Origin: Bacillota bacterium
GTDB taxonomy: Bacteria > Bacillota > Clostridia > Oscillospirales > Acutalibacteraceae
Assembly (NCBI GenBank): GCA_029008595.1
Contig: JAQXJH010000073.1
Location: forward strand, 1-35,845
DNA: 35,845 nt
Direction of reading: 5' to 3'
Position numbers and translations under genes: made by a program. The notes below the pieces were generated by a model that saw nothing but the letters and a program-made list of their open reading frames with translations, had not been told where the DNA came from and searched no databases. This document shows, one piece after another, positions 1 through 8,362 of this stretch (its first letter is position 1; each line of letters opens with the position of its first letter).

Positions 1-25
1 TTTCCGGCGAAAGGAATTCGGTATT

Positions 26-940
26 ATGGGATTTTTTAAAAAGATCAGTCAGGGACTGAAAAAAACACGTGACAGCGTGGTGCATCAGATCGATTCCATG
101 CTCAAATCTTTTACGAAGATAGACGAAGAGCTGTTCGAGGAACTGGAGGAGCTTCTGATCATGGGGGATGTCGGCGCTGCGACGTCGGCAACAATCTGTG
201 AAGAGCTGCGTGCGCGTGTAAAGGAGCGCGGCGTAAAGGATCCACAGCAGATCAGCGCGATGCTGCAGGAGCTGATTGCCGAGCAGCTGGAGGGCGGTCA
301 GGAGCTTCAGCTGAACACCAGACCCTCCGTGATCCTGGTCATCGGGGTCAACGGCGTCGGAAAAACGACAACGATCGGAAAGCTGGCAGCGCGTTTTGCC
401 GCCGAAGGGAAAAAGGTCGTGCTCGCCGCGGCCGATACGTTCCGGGCAGCGGCGGTGGATCAGCTGAAGATCTGGGCCGACCGCGCCGGTGCGGAAATGG
501 TTTCGCAGGGCGAAGGCTCCGACCCGGCTGCCGTGGTGTTCGACGCGATCTCTGCGGCAAAGGCGCGCAATGCGGATCTTGTCATCTGCGACACGGCCGG
601 CCGCCTGCACAATAAAAAGAATCTGATGGATGAGCTGGGCAAGATCCATCGCATCATTGACCGCGAGCTGCCGCAGGCCGATAAGGAGGTTCTGCTGGTG
701 CTGGACGCGACCACCGGCCAGAACGCCGTCAATCAGGCGCGCGCATTCCGCGAAACGGCCGGGCTGACCGGCATCGTGCTGACCAAGCTCGACGGAACGG
801 CCAAGGGCGGCGTTGTGCTGTCCATCCGGGAAGATCTCGGCGTACCGGTCAAATTTATCGGTGTCGGTGAACAGATCGACGATCTGCAGCCGTTCGACGC
901 CAGAGAATTTGCCGCTGCGCTGTTCAATACCGAAGGATAA
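26..940 (+). CDS. ftsY: Signal recognition particle receptor FtsY
   Basis: FtsY is the membrane-associated SRP receptor GTPase that docks ribosome-SRP complexes at the Sec translocon. The 304-residue protein has a short helical N domain (about 1-95) and a G domain. Visible are the P-loop GVNGVGKTT (107-115), the DTFRAAAVDQL motif (137-147), DTAGR (189-193) and the TKLDG specificity motif near 252. The long acidic A domain found in Enterobacteria is absent, as is usual in Firmicutes. The start is ATG preceded by AAAGGA about 10 bases upstream. Only 25 bases lie upstream in this window; in Clostridia smc usually precedes ftsY, but that cannot be seen here. It is followed 11 bases later by rdgB, so probably co-transcribed. 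Confidence 0.97.
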   Translation: MGFFKKISQGLKKTRDSVVHQIDSMLKSFTKIDEELFEELEELLIMGDVGAATSATICEELRARVKERGVKDPQQISAMLQELIAEQLEGGQELQLNTRPSVILVIGVNGVGKTTTIGKLAARFAAEGKKVVLAAADTFRAAAVDQLKIWADRAGAEMVSQGEGSDPAAVVFDAISAAKARNADLVICDTAGRLHNKKNLMDELGKIHRIIDRELPQADKEVLLVLDATTGQNAVNQARAFRETAGLTGIVLTKLDGTAKGGVVLSIREDLGVPVKFIGVGEQIDDLQPFDAREFAAALFNTEG

Positions 941-951
941 CGGAGGAACCC

Positions 952-1596
952 ATGCAGACCTTTATTATTGCGACCCACAACAAGAAAAAGCTGGCGGAGC
1001 TGGAACGGATCCTTGCCCCGCTCGGCATCCGTGCCCAGACGGCGGAACAGGCGGGCTTTGTGCTCGACGAGGTGGAGGAAACCGGGACGACCTTTGAGCA
1101 GAATGCCCGGCTGAAGGCGGAATCCGCCATGCGGCAGACCGGCCTTCCTGCCGTGGCGGACGATTCCGGCCTGATGGTGGATGCGCTGGGCGGTGCTCCC
1201 GGCGTTTATTCGGCGCGCTATGCAGGCGAAGGCGCCACCGACGGGCAGCGGAACCGGAAGTTGCTGCACGAGCTGGAACAGGTGCCGGAATCCGAACGGA
1301 CGGCGCGCTTTGTTTCTGCGGTCTGCTGTGCGTTTCCCGGCGGAGAAATCGTCTGCGTCCGCGGCGAATGCGAAGGGCGTATCGCCTTTGCGCCGCGCGG
1401 TGCGGGCGGATTCGGCTACGATCCGCTGTTTCTGGTGGGGGAAAAGACCTATGCGGAGCTGTCGGATGCGGAAAAGGATGCCGTCAGCCACCGCGGCCGT
1501 GCGCTCGCAGCGCTGCAGCAGGCGCTCCGGGAGCGTGCCGCCGCGCAGGGAGCGAGCCAATCAGCCAATGCCGCTGCGGAAGGGAAGGATGGCTGA
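952..1596 (+). CDS. rdgB: XTP/dITP diphosphatase (RdgB/HAM1 family)
   Basis: This enzyme hydrolyses non-canonical purine triphosphates (dITP, XTP) to monophosphates and pyrophosphate, cleaning the nucleotide pool. The 214-residue protein opens with the family signature ATHNKKKLAEL (7-17). It also carries VADDSGLMVDALGGAPGVYS (substrate and metal site), GRIAFAPRGAGGFGYDPLF and the C-terminal SHRGRA motif (179-184). The last 20 or so residues are an alanine-rich extension past the usual family end. A GGAGG sits just before the ATG. It overlaps or abuts the downstream HAD gene, consistent with one operon. Confidence 0.95.
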   Translation: MQTFIIATHNKKKLAELERILAPLGIRAQTAEQAGFVLDEVEETGTTFEQNARLKAESAMRQTGLPAVADDSGLMVDALGGAPGVYSARYAGEGATDGQRNRKLLHELEQVPESERTARFVSAVCCAFPGGEIVCVRGECEGRIAFAPRGAGGFGYDPLFLVGEKTYAELSDAEKDAVSHRGRALAALQQALRERAAAQGASQSANAAAEGKDG

Positions 1597-1597
1597 C

Positions 1598-2365
1598 ATG
1601 GCAAAACGGTATGACGGAACGCTGCTGATCACCGATCTGGACGGCACGATGATCCGTTCCGACGGTACGGTTTCTGCGGAAAATTGCGAAGCGATCGCGC
1701 GGTTTCAGCAGAATGGAGGTACCTTTTCCGTTGCGACCGGCCGCCTGCCGTCCCATTTTTCCCGGTTTGCCGGTTTGTTTGAACCGAATGCGCCGGTTAT
1801 CACGTTCAACGGCGCCGGGATCTACGATCTTTCCAGAAAGCAGATGCTCTGCAGCCGCAGGATCCCCGTCCCGCTGGCGGAACTGATGCAGGCGGCAGAA
1901 CCGTATGCGGAGGAAATGGAGGCCGTGATTCTGAATTCCGAGACCGGGCGGCAGTATCTGGAATGGGAGCAGGCAAAGGAAAAGCTGCCGGAGCTGAACG
2001 GAGAGCCGTGGCTGAAAATGATTTTCGTTTTTCGCAGAGCCGCGGCGGCAGTGTGCGCGCAGACGGAGCTGCGGCAGTCGTCTCTCGGAAAGATGTGCGA
2101 TTTTTCGCGCAGCTGGCCGGTCGGCGTTGAAGTCCTTGACAAGCGCGCCACAAAAGGATGCGCGGTGCGTGCGCTGCGTGCCATGCTGCCGCAGATCAGC
2201 CGGGTGGTCTGCATCGGGGACTATGAAAATGATCTGTCCATGCTGCAGGAAGCCGATCTCGGCGTTGCGGTCGGCAATGCGCTGGAAATCGTCCGGCAGA
2301 CAGCCGACCGGGTAACGGTGACCAATGACGAAAACGCGATCGCGGCGCTGATCGATTCCTTATGA
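1598..2365 (+). CDS. Cof-type HAD-IIB family phosphatase
   Basis: A cytoplasmic HAD-superfamily hydrolase of the Cof/YidA group, acting on small phosphorylated metabolites; the substrate cannot be told. The 255-residue form shows HAD motif I DLDGT (13-17) with the nucleophile Asp13, a threonine motif II (SVATGR), a motif III lysine in KRATKG, and motif IV GDYENDLSML (from 207), followed by GVAVGNA. The region between motifs II and III is the type C2 cap. Two starts are possible: ATG 1598 has GGGAAGG nine bases upstream, and ATG 1589 would add three residues (MAD) and overlap rdgB by 8 bases. I prefer 1598, but the choice is close. Confidence 0.88.
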   Translation: MAKRYDGTLLITDLDGTMIRSDGTVSAENCEAIARFQQNGGTFSVATGRLPSHFSRFAGLFEPNAPVITFNGAGIYDLSRKQMLCSRRIPVPLAELMQAAEPYAEEMEAVILNSETGRQYLEWEQAKEKLPELNGEPWLKMIFVFRRAAAAVCAQTELRQSSLGKMCDFSRSWPVGVEVLDKRATKGCAVRALRAMLPQISRVVCIGDYENDLSMLQEADLGVAVGNALEIVRQTADRVTVTNDENAIAALIDSL

Positions 2366-2375
2366 CGCAGCTTTT

Positions 2376-2394
2376 GCCGGAAAATCCGGCTTTC
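2376..2394 (+). terminator. Weak terminator-like hairpin after the HAD gene
   Basis: GCCGGA / TCCGGC form a 6-bp stem around an AAA loop, followed by TTTCTATATTTC. The T tract is interrupted, so termination may be partial. A second small stem, GAGCGC/GCGCTC, follows just before the yhbY ribosome binding site. Confidence 0.3.
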
Positions 2395-2435
2395 TATATT
2401 TCAGGAGCGCAGCCGCGCTCAAAAAGGAGATTGTT

Positions 2436-2741
2436 ATGCTGACCAGTAAACAACGCGCATTTCTGCGCTCGCTTGCCGTGAACGAAGATACCATCCTGAT
2501 GGTTGGAAAAGGCGGAATTTCCGACGAACTGATCGCGCAGGCCGAAGGCGCTCTGAACGCCCGGGAGCTGATCAAGGGCAAAGCGCTGGAAACAGCGCCC
2601 GGTTCCGCAAAGGAATTTGCCGGACAGATCGCGGGCGAGACAAAGGCCGAAGTGGTTCAGGTGATCGGTTCCAAATTCGTGCTCTACCGCCGGAACGAAA
2701 AAAAGCCGGTGATCGAGCTGCCGAAATCGAAAAAGCGCTGA
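2436..2741 (+). CDS. yhbY: CRM-domain RNA-binding protein YhbY
   Basis: A 101-residue single CRM (CRS1/YhbY) domain protein. Members bind RNA and associate with large-subunit ribosome precursors. The N-terminal helix LTSKQRAFLRSLA is followed by the GxxG-type loop VGKGGIS (24-30), the ELIKGKALE segment, and a C-terminal VIGSKFVLYRR strand, all typical of the family. AAAAAGGAG precedes the ATG. It lies 31 bases before nadD, the usual yhbY-nadD-yqeK-rsfS order in Firmicutes. Confidence 0.93.
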   Translation: MLTSKQRAFLRSLAVNEDTILMVGKGGISDELIAQAEGALNARELIKGKALETAPGSAKEFAGQIAGETKAEVVQVIGSKFVLYRRNEKKPVIELPKSKKR

Positions 2742-2772
2742 ACCGGCGCGCAGAAAAGGACGGTGAAAACCA

Positions 2773-3417
2773 GTGGAAGACCGCAGGATCGCCATTCTGG
2801 GCGGTACCTTCAACCCGATCCATAACGGGCATATCGCCCTGGCGCGCGGCTTTGCCCGGCTGCTGGGGCTGCACAGGGTGCTGCTGATGGTGACCAATGT
2901 TCCGCCGCACAAACGTGCGCCGGATCTTGCCCCGGCAGAGGACAGGCTGGCCATGTGCCGTCTTGCGGCGGAAGAAGAGCCGCTGCTTTCCGCCTGCGAT
3001 CTGGAGCTGCAGCGCGCCGGAAAAAGCTACACCTGGGAAACGCTGACGCTGTTAAAGCAGCAGTTTCCTGCCTCGGAGCTTTATTTCATCACAGGCGCCG
3101 ATATGTTTCTGACGCTGGAACAGTGGAAGCACCCGGAACGGATCTTTTCGCTCTGTACGGTCTGTGCCGCGCCGCGCGGAGAAGATTCCGCGGCGGCGCT
3201 GCAGGACTATGCGGCCCGGCTGCAGGAACGCGGCGCCCGCGCGGTGGTGGCGGATTTCGTTCCGCCGGATATCTCCTCCACGCAGATCCGCGCGTTGGCT
3301 GCCCGGCGGAAAAAACTGCATGGTTTGGTGCCGGAGTCTGTGGAACAATATATTCTGCAGCATGGGCTTTACTGCCCGGCTGCCCCGCAGGAAAAGAGGA
3401 ATTCTGATGACCTTTGA
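2773..3417 (+). CDS. nadD: Nicotinate-nucleotide adenylyltransferase
   Basis: NadD adenylates nicotinate mononucleotide to deamido-NAD in NAD biosynthesis. The 214-residue protein shows the nucleotidyltransferase signature GGTFNPIHNGH (10-20, HxGH-type His17 and His20) and the C-terminal ISSTQIR motif (167-173), with the NVPPHK substrate loop between. The start is GTG 2773. The GGAAAGGAC-like stretch before it is moderate: AAAAGGACGG lies about 8 bases upstream. The end overlaps yqeK by 11 bases, indicating translational coupling. Confidence 0.95.
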   Translation: MEDRRIAILGGTFNPIHNGHIALARGFARLLGLHRVLLMVTNVPPHKRAPDLAPAEDRLAMCRLAAEEEPLLSACDLELQRAGKSYTWETLTLLKQQFPASELYFITGADMFLTLEQWKHPERIFSLCTVCAAPRGEDSAAALQDYAARLQERGARAVVADFVPPDISSTQIRALAARRKKLHGLVPESVEQYILQHGLYCPAAPQEKRNSDDL

Positions 3418-3973
3418 ACAATACCGGCAGGAGATCGAATGCACGCTTTCGCCGTACCGCGCGCACCACAGCGTCTGTGTTGCGCAGGAAGCCGTCAGGC
3501 TGGCGCGGCGCTACGGAGCGGATGTTCAGAAAGCGCAGACAGCCGGTATTCTGCATGATTCAACCAAGGAACTGCCGCCGGAAGAGCAGTTGCAAATGAT
3601 CGAAGAGTTTGGTATAATATTAAGTCAGGTGGAAAAGCGTTCTCCCAAGCTGCTGCACGCAATTTCAGGTATGGCTGCGGCGCAGACCCGCTTCGGCGTT
3701 TCCGACGGCGAGATCCTCGGCGCCATCCGCTACCACACCACGGCCCGCGCCGGCATGACGCTGCTGGAAAAGGTGGTCTGCCTTGCCGATTATATTTCTG
3801 CCGACCGCAGTTATGATGGGGTGGAAAAGCTGCGGGAAAGCGCATACCGCGATCTGGACGGCACGCTGATCGAATGTCTGGCGTTCACCATCGGTGAACT
3901 GAGTCAGAAGCAGAGCCTGATCCATCCGGATACGGTAGAGGCTTACAACAGCCTGATCCTTTCCCGGGGGTAA
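3407..3973 (+). CDS. yqeK: HD-domain Ap4A hydrolase YqeK
   Basis: YqeK proteins are HD-superfamily symmetric diadenosine tetraphosphate hydrolases (Ap4A to 2 ADP). In the 188-residue product the metal-binding HD is in ILHDSTKEL, with further His/Asp ligands in HAISGMAAA, RYHTTAR and VCLADYISADR. The chosen ATG at 3407 overlaps the nadD end and has AAAAGAGGA just upstream; longer upstream reading is inside nadD in another frame. Codons around 3611-3622 (ATA ATA TTA AGT) are AT-rich for this GC-rich gene and coincide with a promoter-like sequence. Confidence 0.92.
   Translation: MTFEQYRQEIECTLSPYRAHHSVCVAQEAVRLARRYGADVQKAQTAGILHDSTKELPPEEQLQMIEEFGIILSQVEKRSPKLLHAISGMAAAQTRFGVSDGEILGAIRYHTTARAGMTLLEKVVCLADYISADRSYDGVEKLRESAYRDLDGTLIECLAFTIGELSQKQSLIHPDTVEAYNSLILSRG
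3590..3618 (+). promoter_or_regulatory. Promoter-like sequence inside yqeK
   Basis: TTGCAA (3590-3595), a 17-base spacer and a consensus TATAAT (3613-3618) lie inside the yqeK coding sequence. A start near 3625 could drive rsfS and leuS, for which no other promoter is visible. Internal promoters of this quality are uncommon in GC-rich coding sequence, but it has no experimental support. Confidence 0.42.
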
Positions 3974-4007
3974 GTCCCGGGGGCGAAAATCAAATACGAA
4001 AGGGAGC

Positions 4008-4379
4008 ATGACAGGCAATATGACATCTTTGGAAATTGCACAGGAGGCTGTCCGTGCGCTGGACAGCAAAAAGGCTCAGGAGATCCGGCTGATCGGCGTG
4101 CGCGAAATTTCCTCGCTCGGGGACTATTTCGTGATCGCCACGGCAAACAGCAGCACACAGGCCAAGGCGCTTGCCGATGAAGTGGAGTTCCGTCTTTCGC
4201 AGGCAGGCATTGAGCCGGATCACATTGAAGGAAGAAACGGAAACACGTGGATCCTGTTGGATTACGATACGGTCATTGTCCATGTGTTTTTAAATAAAAC
4301 GCGGGATTTTTACGATCTGGAGCGTCTCTGGAAGGACGGCGAGCTGGTGCCGCTGGACGGGCTCGTGACAGAGGAATAA
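4008..4379 (+). CDS. rsfS: Ribosome silencing factor RsfS (YbeB/Iojap family)
   Basis: RsfS binds ribosomal protein L14 (uL14) and blocks subunit joining when nutrients are scarce. The 123-residue length is normal for the family. Signature segments include RLIGVREISSLGDYFVIAT, NSSTQAKALADEVE, and WILLDYDTVIVHVFLNKTRDFYDLERLW near the C-terminus. GAAAGGGAG directly precedes ATG 4008; ATG 4020 is an alternative that would remove four residues. It follows yqeK by 34 bases and precedes leuS by 49. Confidence 0.95.
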   Translation: MTGNMTSLEIAQEAVRALDSKKAQEIRLIGVREISSLGDYFVIATANSSTQAKALADEVEFRLSQAGIEPDHIEGRNGNTWILLDYDTVIVHVFLNKTRDFYDLERLWKDGELVPLDGLVTEE

Positions 4380-4428
4380 ATTTGCGGTATTCTGTTTTCA
4401 CATATTCGCAGGAAGGGTCTGAATCCAA

Positions 4429-6834
4429 ATGAAATACGAACCGAAAACCATTGAAAAAAAGTGGCAGGATCGCTGGGAAAACGCCGGGGCGTTTCAGGCG
4501 ACTGACGATTTCAGCAAACCGAAATTCTACGGTCTGATCGAATTTCCGTATCCGAGCGGAGCCGGAATGCATGTCGGCCATATCAAGGCCTACTCCGGCA
4601 TGGAGGTCATCTGCCGCAAGCGCCGGATGCAGGGCTACAATGTGCTGTTTCCGATCGGCTTTGACGCATTCGGCCTGCCGACAGAAAATTACGCCATCAA
4701 AAACAATGTTCATCCCCGCAAGGTAACCGATACGAATATTGCACGCTTTACCAGTCAGCTGAAAAAAGTCGGTTTTTCGTTTGACTGGACCCGCACCGTC
4801 GATACCACGCAGGAGGATTACTACAAGTGGACGCAGTGGATCTTTCTGAAGCTGTTTGAGCATGGCCTCGTTTTCCGCGATACGGCGCTGGTCAATTACT
4901 GCCCGAGCTGCAAGGTCGTGCTTTCCAACGAGGATTCGCAGGGCGGCAAGTGCGATATCTGCCACAGCGATGTGGTTCAGAAGTCGAAGGACGTCTGGTA
5001 TCTGCGCATCACCGAATATGCGGACAAGCTCCTCGAAGGCCTGAATGACGTCGATTATCCCGCCAACATCAAAATGCAGCAGGAACACTGGATCGGCAAA
5101 TCGACCGGCGCGTTCGTCAATTTCCGGCTCAAGGGACTGGACGAAACGCTGCGCATTTACACCACCCGCTGCGACACGCTGTTTGGCGTTACCTTTATGG
5201 TCATCGCACCGGAACACCCGATCCTGGATCAATACCGCGACCGCATTCAGAACGCTGCGGCGCTCGACGCATACCGCGAGGAATGCAGCAGAAAGACCGA
5301 ATTTGAACGGACGCAGCTCGTCAAGGACAAAACCGGCGTCAGGATCGAAGGTCTGACGGCGATCAATCCGGTGAACGGCAAGGAAATCCCGATCTTTATT
5401 TCCGATTACGTCATGATGGGCTACGGCACCGGCGCGATCATGGCTGTGCCGGCGCACGACGAACGCGACTACGAATTTGCGAAAAAGTTCGGCATCGATA
5501 TCATCGAGGTCATCAAGGGCGGCGATATTTCAAAGGCTGCCTATACCGGCGACGGCGAAATGATCAATTCCGGTTTTCTCAACGGGTACACCAATAAGAA
5601 GGATTCCATTGCGCGGATGCTCGAATTCCTGCAGGAAAAGGGCATCGGCGAAAAGGGCGTTCAGTACAAAATGAAGGACTGGGCGTTCAACCGCCAGCGC
5701 TACTGGGGCGAACCGATCCCGATCGTTCACTGCCCGCACTGCGGAATGGTTCCGGTTCCGTATGACCAGCTGCCGCTGGAACTGCCGCCGGTCGAAAACT
5801 TTGAACCGGGCGAAGGCGGCGAAAGCCCGCTGGCCAAGCTCGATTCGTTTGTCAACTGCACCTGCCCGAAATGCGGCGGCGCAGCGAAGCGTGAAACCGA
5901 CACCATGCCGCAGTGGGCGGGTTCCTCGTGGTATTTCCTGCGGTATGTGGATCCGCACAATGACAAGGCCTTTGCCGATTCCGAAAAACTGAAATACTGG
6001 ATGCCGGTCGACTGGTACAACGGCGGTATGGAGCATGTGACGCGCCACCTGATCTATTCACGCTTCTGGCACCGCTTCCTGTACGATATCGGCGAGGTTC
6101 CCTGTCCGGAACCGTATGCAAAGCGCTCGGCGCAGGGCATGATCCTCGGCGCGGACGGCGTGAAAATGAGCAAATCGCGCGGTAACGTGGTGGATCCGAA
6201 CGATGTTGTCGACCAGTACGGCGCCGATACCCTGCGCACCTACATCCTGTTCATGGGCGATTACGGTTCCGCCGCTCCGTGGAGCGAGAACGGCGTAAAG
6301 GGCTGCCGGCGTTTTCTGGAGCGTGTTGCCGGTCTGACGGATCTTGCAAAAGGAACCGGCACGACGCCGAAGCTGGAGACCATCATGAACAAAACGGTGA
6401 AGAAGGTCACGAACGACATCGAAGAGATGAAGTTCAATACGGCCATCGCTGCGATGATGACGCTGGTGAACGAGATCTACGACCGGAAAGAGCTGACGGT
6501 CGACGAGCTGAAAACCTTTGTGACCATCCTTTGCCCGTTTGCACCGCACCTCTGCGAGGAAATGTGGGAAAAGCTCGGCGGCGAAGGCCTGTGCTCGCTT
6601 GCCGCGTGGCCGGAATACGACGAGTCCAAATGCGTGGACGTGCAGGTGGAGATCGCCGTGCAGATCAACGGCAAGGTCCGTTCCCGTCTGACGGTGGACG
6701 CCGGTATCTCTGCTCCGGATGCGATCGCCGCGGCAAAGGCGGACGAGAAAATCGCTTCCATGATCGGTTCCGGAACGGTTATCAAAGAGCTTTATGTGCC
6801 CGGCAAGCTGGTCAATCTGGTTGTAAAGCCGTAA
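4429..6834 (+). CDS. leuS: Leucyl-tRNA synthetase
   Basis: A class I aminoacyl-tRNA synthetase that charges tRNA-Leu. The 801-residue bacterial-type enzyme has the HIGH-like motif HVGH (48-51) and KMSKS (579-583). Its CP1 editing domain holds TRCDTLFGVTFMVIAPEH and GYGTGAIMAVPAHDERDYEF, which contains the editing-site aspartate. Zinc-type cysteine pairs occur at CPSC..CDIC and CPHC..CPKC. The C-terminal segment VQINGKVR...IKELYVPGKLVNLVV is typical. The RBS is AGGAAGGG. The 49-base upstream gap is too short for a T-box leader. Confidence 0.98.
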   Translation: MKYEPKTIEKKWQDRWENAGAFQATDDFSKPKFYGLIEFPYPSGAGMHVGHIKAYSGMEVICRKRRMQGYNVLFPIGFDAFGLPTENYAIKNNVHPRKVTDTNIARFTSQLKKVGFSFDWTRTVDTTQEDYYKWTQWIFLKLFEHGLVFRDTALVNYCPSCKVVLSNEDSQGGKCDICHSDVVQKSKDVWYLRITEYADKLLEGLNDVDYPANIKMQQEHWIGKSTGAFVNFRLKGLDETLRIYTTRCDTLFGVTFMVIAPEHPILDQYRDRIQNAAALDAYREECSRKTEFERTQLVKDKTGVRIEGLTAINPVNGKEIPIFISDYVMMGYGTGAIMAVPAHDERDYEFAKKFGIDIIEVIKGGDISKAAYTGDGEMINSGFLNGYTNKKDSIARMLEFLQEKGIGEKGVQYKMKDWAFNRQRYWGEPIPIVHCPHCGMVPVPYDQLPLELPPVENFEPGEGGESPLAKLDSFVNCTCPKCGGAAKRETDTMPQWAGSSWYFLRYVDPHNDKAFADSEKLKYWMPVDWYNGGMEHVTRHLIYSRFWHRFLYDIGEVPCPEPYAKRSAQGMILGADGVKMSKSRGNVVDPNDVVDQYGADTLRTYILFMGDYGSAAPWSENGVKGCRRFLERVAGLTDLAKGTGTTPKLETIMNKTVKKVTNDIEEMKFNTAIAAMMTLVNEIYDRKELTVDELKTFVTILCPFAPHLCEEMWEKLGGEGLCSLAAWPEYDESKCVDVQVEIAVQINGKVRSRLTVDAGISAPDAIAAAKADEKIASMIGSGTVIKELYVPGKLVNLVVKP

Positions 6835-6875
6835 TATCGGGCAGCCGGCAGGCTGTTTCCCGGAAAAAACCGGCC

Positions 6876-6911
6876 GATTCTTCGGAATCTGCACGATTTT
6901 TCGGAAAAATC
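6876..6911 (+). other. Two small inverted repeats before the rpsU promoter
   Basis: GATTC-TTCG-GAATC (6876-6889) forms a UUCG-capped stem, and GATTTTT-CGG-AAAAATC (6895-6911) is a 7-bp-arm palindrome ending 22 bases before the rpsU -35 box. They may give weak termination of the leuS transcript or be an upstream operator. Neither role is shown. Confidence 0.3.
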
Positions 6912-6932
6912 AAGTTCTGTTTCAGCAAAAGC

Positions 6933-6962
6933 TTGACAGCGGTGCCGGTTATCATGTATAAT
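6933..6962 (+). promoter_or_regulatory. Promoter of rpsU
   Basis: Consensus -35 TTGACA (6933-6938), an 18-base spacer and consensus -10 TATAAT (6957-6962). Transcription from about 6970 gives a roughly 58-nt leader before the rpsU ATG. This is a strong housekeeping promoter, as expected for a ribosomal protein gene. Confidence 0.88.
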
Positions 6963-7027
6963 ATCTTTTGTGTTCTTGTACAACGCTTATTACCCCTGTC
7001 GTAAGGCGGAGGGGAGGGAAGATAATC

Positions 7028-7204
7028 ATGTCGGAAATTCGTGTTAAAGAGAATGAATCTCTTGACAGTGCGCTTCGCCGCTTCAAGAAGCAGTGCGCCA
7101 AATCGGGAGTCATTGCCGAGGTGCGCAAGAGAGAAGCCTACGAAAAGCCTTCTGTTAAGCGCAAAAAGAAGTCAGAGGCTGCCCGTAAACGCAAGTTCAG
7201 ATAA
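7028..7204 (+). CDS. rpsU: 30S ribosomal protein S21
   Basis: S21 (bS21) is a small basic protein of the 30S platform near the 3' end of 16S rRNA. The 58-residue product has the standard start [20 protein letters not shown], followed by [20 protein letters not shown] and a Lys/Arg-rich tail ending RKRKFR. ATG 7028 is chosen over an in-frame upstream ATG because it gives the exact family N-terminus; GGAGGGGAGGG lies upstream. It has its own strong promoter and terminator, so it is an independent unit. Confidence 0.97.
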   Translation: MSEIRVKENESLDSALRRFKKQCAKSGVIAEVRKREAYEKPSVKRKKKSEAARKRKFR

Positions 7205-7243
7205 CGAACGCTGCGTCTGTGCGGTCCTGCGCGAACCGGTAAG

Positions 7244-7271
7244 AAAAGCGGGCGTTTTCGCCCGCTTTTTT
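7244..7271 (+). terminator. Rho-independent terminator of rpsU
   Basis: A perfect 7-bp GC stem, GCGGGCG (7248-7254) / CGCCCGC (7259-7265), with a TTTT loop and six trailing T. An AAAA run precedes the stem. It lies 40 bases after the rpsU stop. Confidence 0.92.
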
Positions 7272-7326
7272 ACGTGCAAAGAAACAGCAGGCCCGCGGCC
7301 GGGCCGGAAAGGCAGGAGCGCCCGTT

Positions 7327-7878
7327 ATGTCACTTTTGTATCCCAGTATGATGATGCACCGCGTGCAGGAGCTTTCTCCGCAGGGGCTGCGCCGGGCCGG
7401 GATCCGCGGGATCCTGCTCGATGTGGATAATACACTTTCTCCGCACGGTGCGCCGGAGCCGGAGCCGGAAGCGCTTGCGTGGGTAAAAAAAATGCAACAG
7501 GAGGGTTTTTTGCTCTGCATCGTGTCCAATAATACGAAAGAACGCGTTGCGCCGTTTGCGGCAAAGCTGGGGCTTGCGTTTTCGTCCATGGCCGGCAAAC
7601 CGCTGCCGTTCGGCTTTCTGCGGGCGGCTGCAAAGCTCGGCCTTTCCCGCCGGCAGGTTCTTGCCGTGGGGGATCAGCTGTTCACCGATATCTGCGGCGC
7701 AAATCTCGCAGGGATCCGGTCGGTTCTGCTGGAGCCGATCGAGCCGGAGCATACGCTGCGGTTCCGGATCAAGCGCAGGCTGGAACGTCCGCTCCTGCGC
7801 CGATTTGCCGGGAAATATCCGGAGAGGATTTCCGCAGGCTGTTTCGCCGCAGAGGAAAAGGAAGGGGAAAAACAATGA
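7327..7878 (+). CDS. yqeG: YqeG family HAD IIIA-type phosphatase
   Basis: A 183-residue HAD-superfamily subclass III phosphatase of the YqeG family, whose physiological substrate is not settled. Motif I is LLDVDNTLSPHG (nucleophile in DVDNT), motif II serine is in CIVSNN, and motif IV is AVGDQLFTDI followed by GANLAGIRSVLLEPI. In Bacillus the gene sits near yqeH and aroE-type genes; here it overlaps aroQ by 4 bases (ATGA), so the two are coupled. No clear promoter was seen after the rpsU terminator; GGCAGGAG is the likely RBS region. Confidence 0.9.
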   Translation: MSLLYPSMMMHRVQELSPQGLRRAGIRGILLDVDNTLSPHGAPEPEPEALAWVKKMQQEGFLLCIVSNNTKERVAPFAAKLGLAFSSMAGKPLPFGFLRAAAKLGLSRRQVLAVGDQLFTDICGANLAGIRSVLLEPIEPEHTLRFRIKRRLERPLLRRFAGKYPERISAGCFAAEEKEGEKQ

Positions 7879-8321
7879 GTCAGCAGAAGAAAAAGATTCT
7901 GGTTCTGCTCGGGCCGAACCTGAACCTGGTGGGCGTCCGGGAAAAAGGCATCTACGGAACGGAGTCCGCCGAAAGCATCAACGAGGAGATCCGCGCGCAG
8001 GCGGAAAAACGGGGCTATGACTGCGAAATTTTTCAGTCCAATCACGAAGGCGCGCTGATCGACCGGCTGCATGCGGCCCGCGAAGTCTTTGACGGCGTGA
8101 TCATCAATGCAGGCGCGCTGACCCATTACAGCTATTCGCTGCGCGATGCCATTGCCGCGATCCGTCTGCCGTGCGTGGAGGTGCATATGTCCAATATTCA
8201 CGCAAGGGAGGAGTTCCGGCACACATCGGTGATCGCTCCGGTCTGTGTAGGGCAGATCGCCGGTTTCGGAAAAACAGGTTATTTTCTCGCCATGGATGCG
8301 CTGCAGGAATTGATGCGCTGA
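7875..8321 (+). CDS. aroQ: Type II 3-dehydroquinate dehydratase
   Basis: Catalyses the third step of the shikimate pathway, dehydrating 3-dehydroquinate. The 148-residue protein shows all type II motifs: LGPNLNLVGVREKGIYG with the catalytic tyrosine, FQSNHEGALIDRLH, IINAGALTHYSYSLRDAI, VEVHMSNIHAREEFRHTS with the catalytic His, and GQIAGFGKTGYFLAM near the end. RBS AAGGGGAAAAAC lies inside the end of yqeG. It precedes the Xaa-Pro peptidase by 41 bases, a common aroQ-pepQ arrangement before efp in Firmicutes. Confidence 0.96.
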   Translation: MSQQKKKILVLLGPNLNLVGVREKGIYGTESAESINEEIRAQAEKRGYDCEIFQSNHEGALIDRLHAAREVFDGVIINAGALTHYSYSLRDAIAAIRLPCVEVHMSNIHAREEFRHTSVIAPVCVGQIAGFGKTGYFLAMDALQELMR

Positions 8322-8362
8322 ACCAGAACAGAGAAAGATTTTACGGAAAGGATTGGTTGTTC

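Noticed and set aside
4380-4428. T-box leader before leuS
   Set aside because: The gap is only 49 bases and shows no T-box sequence or terminator.
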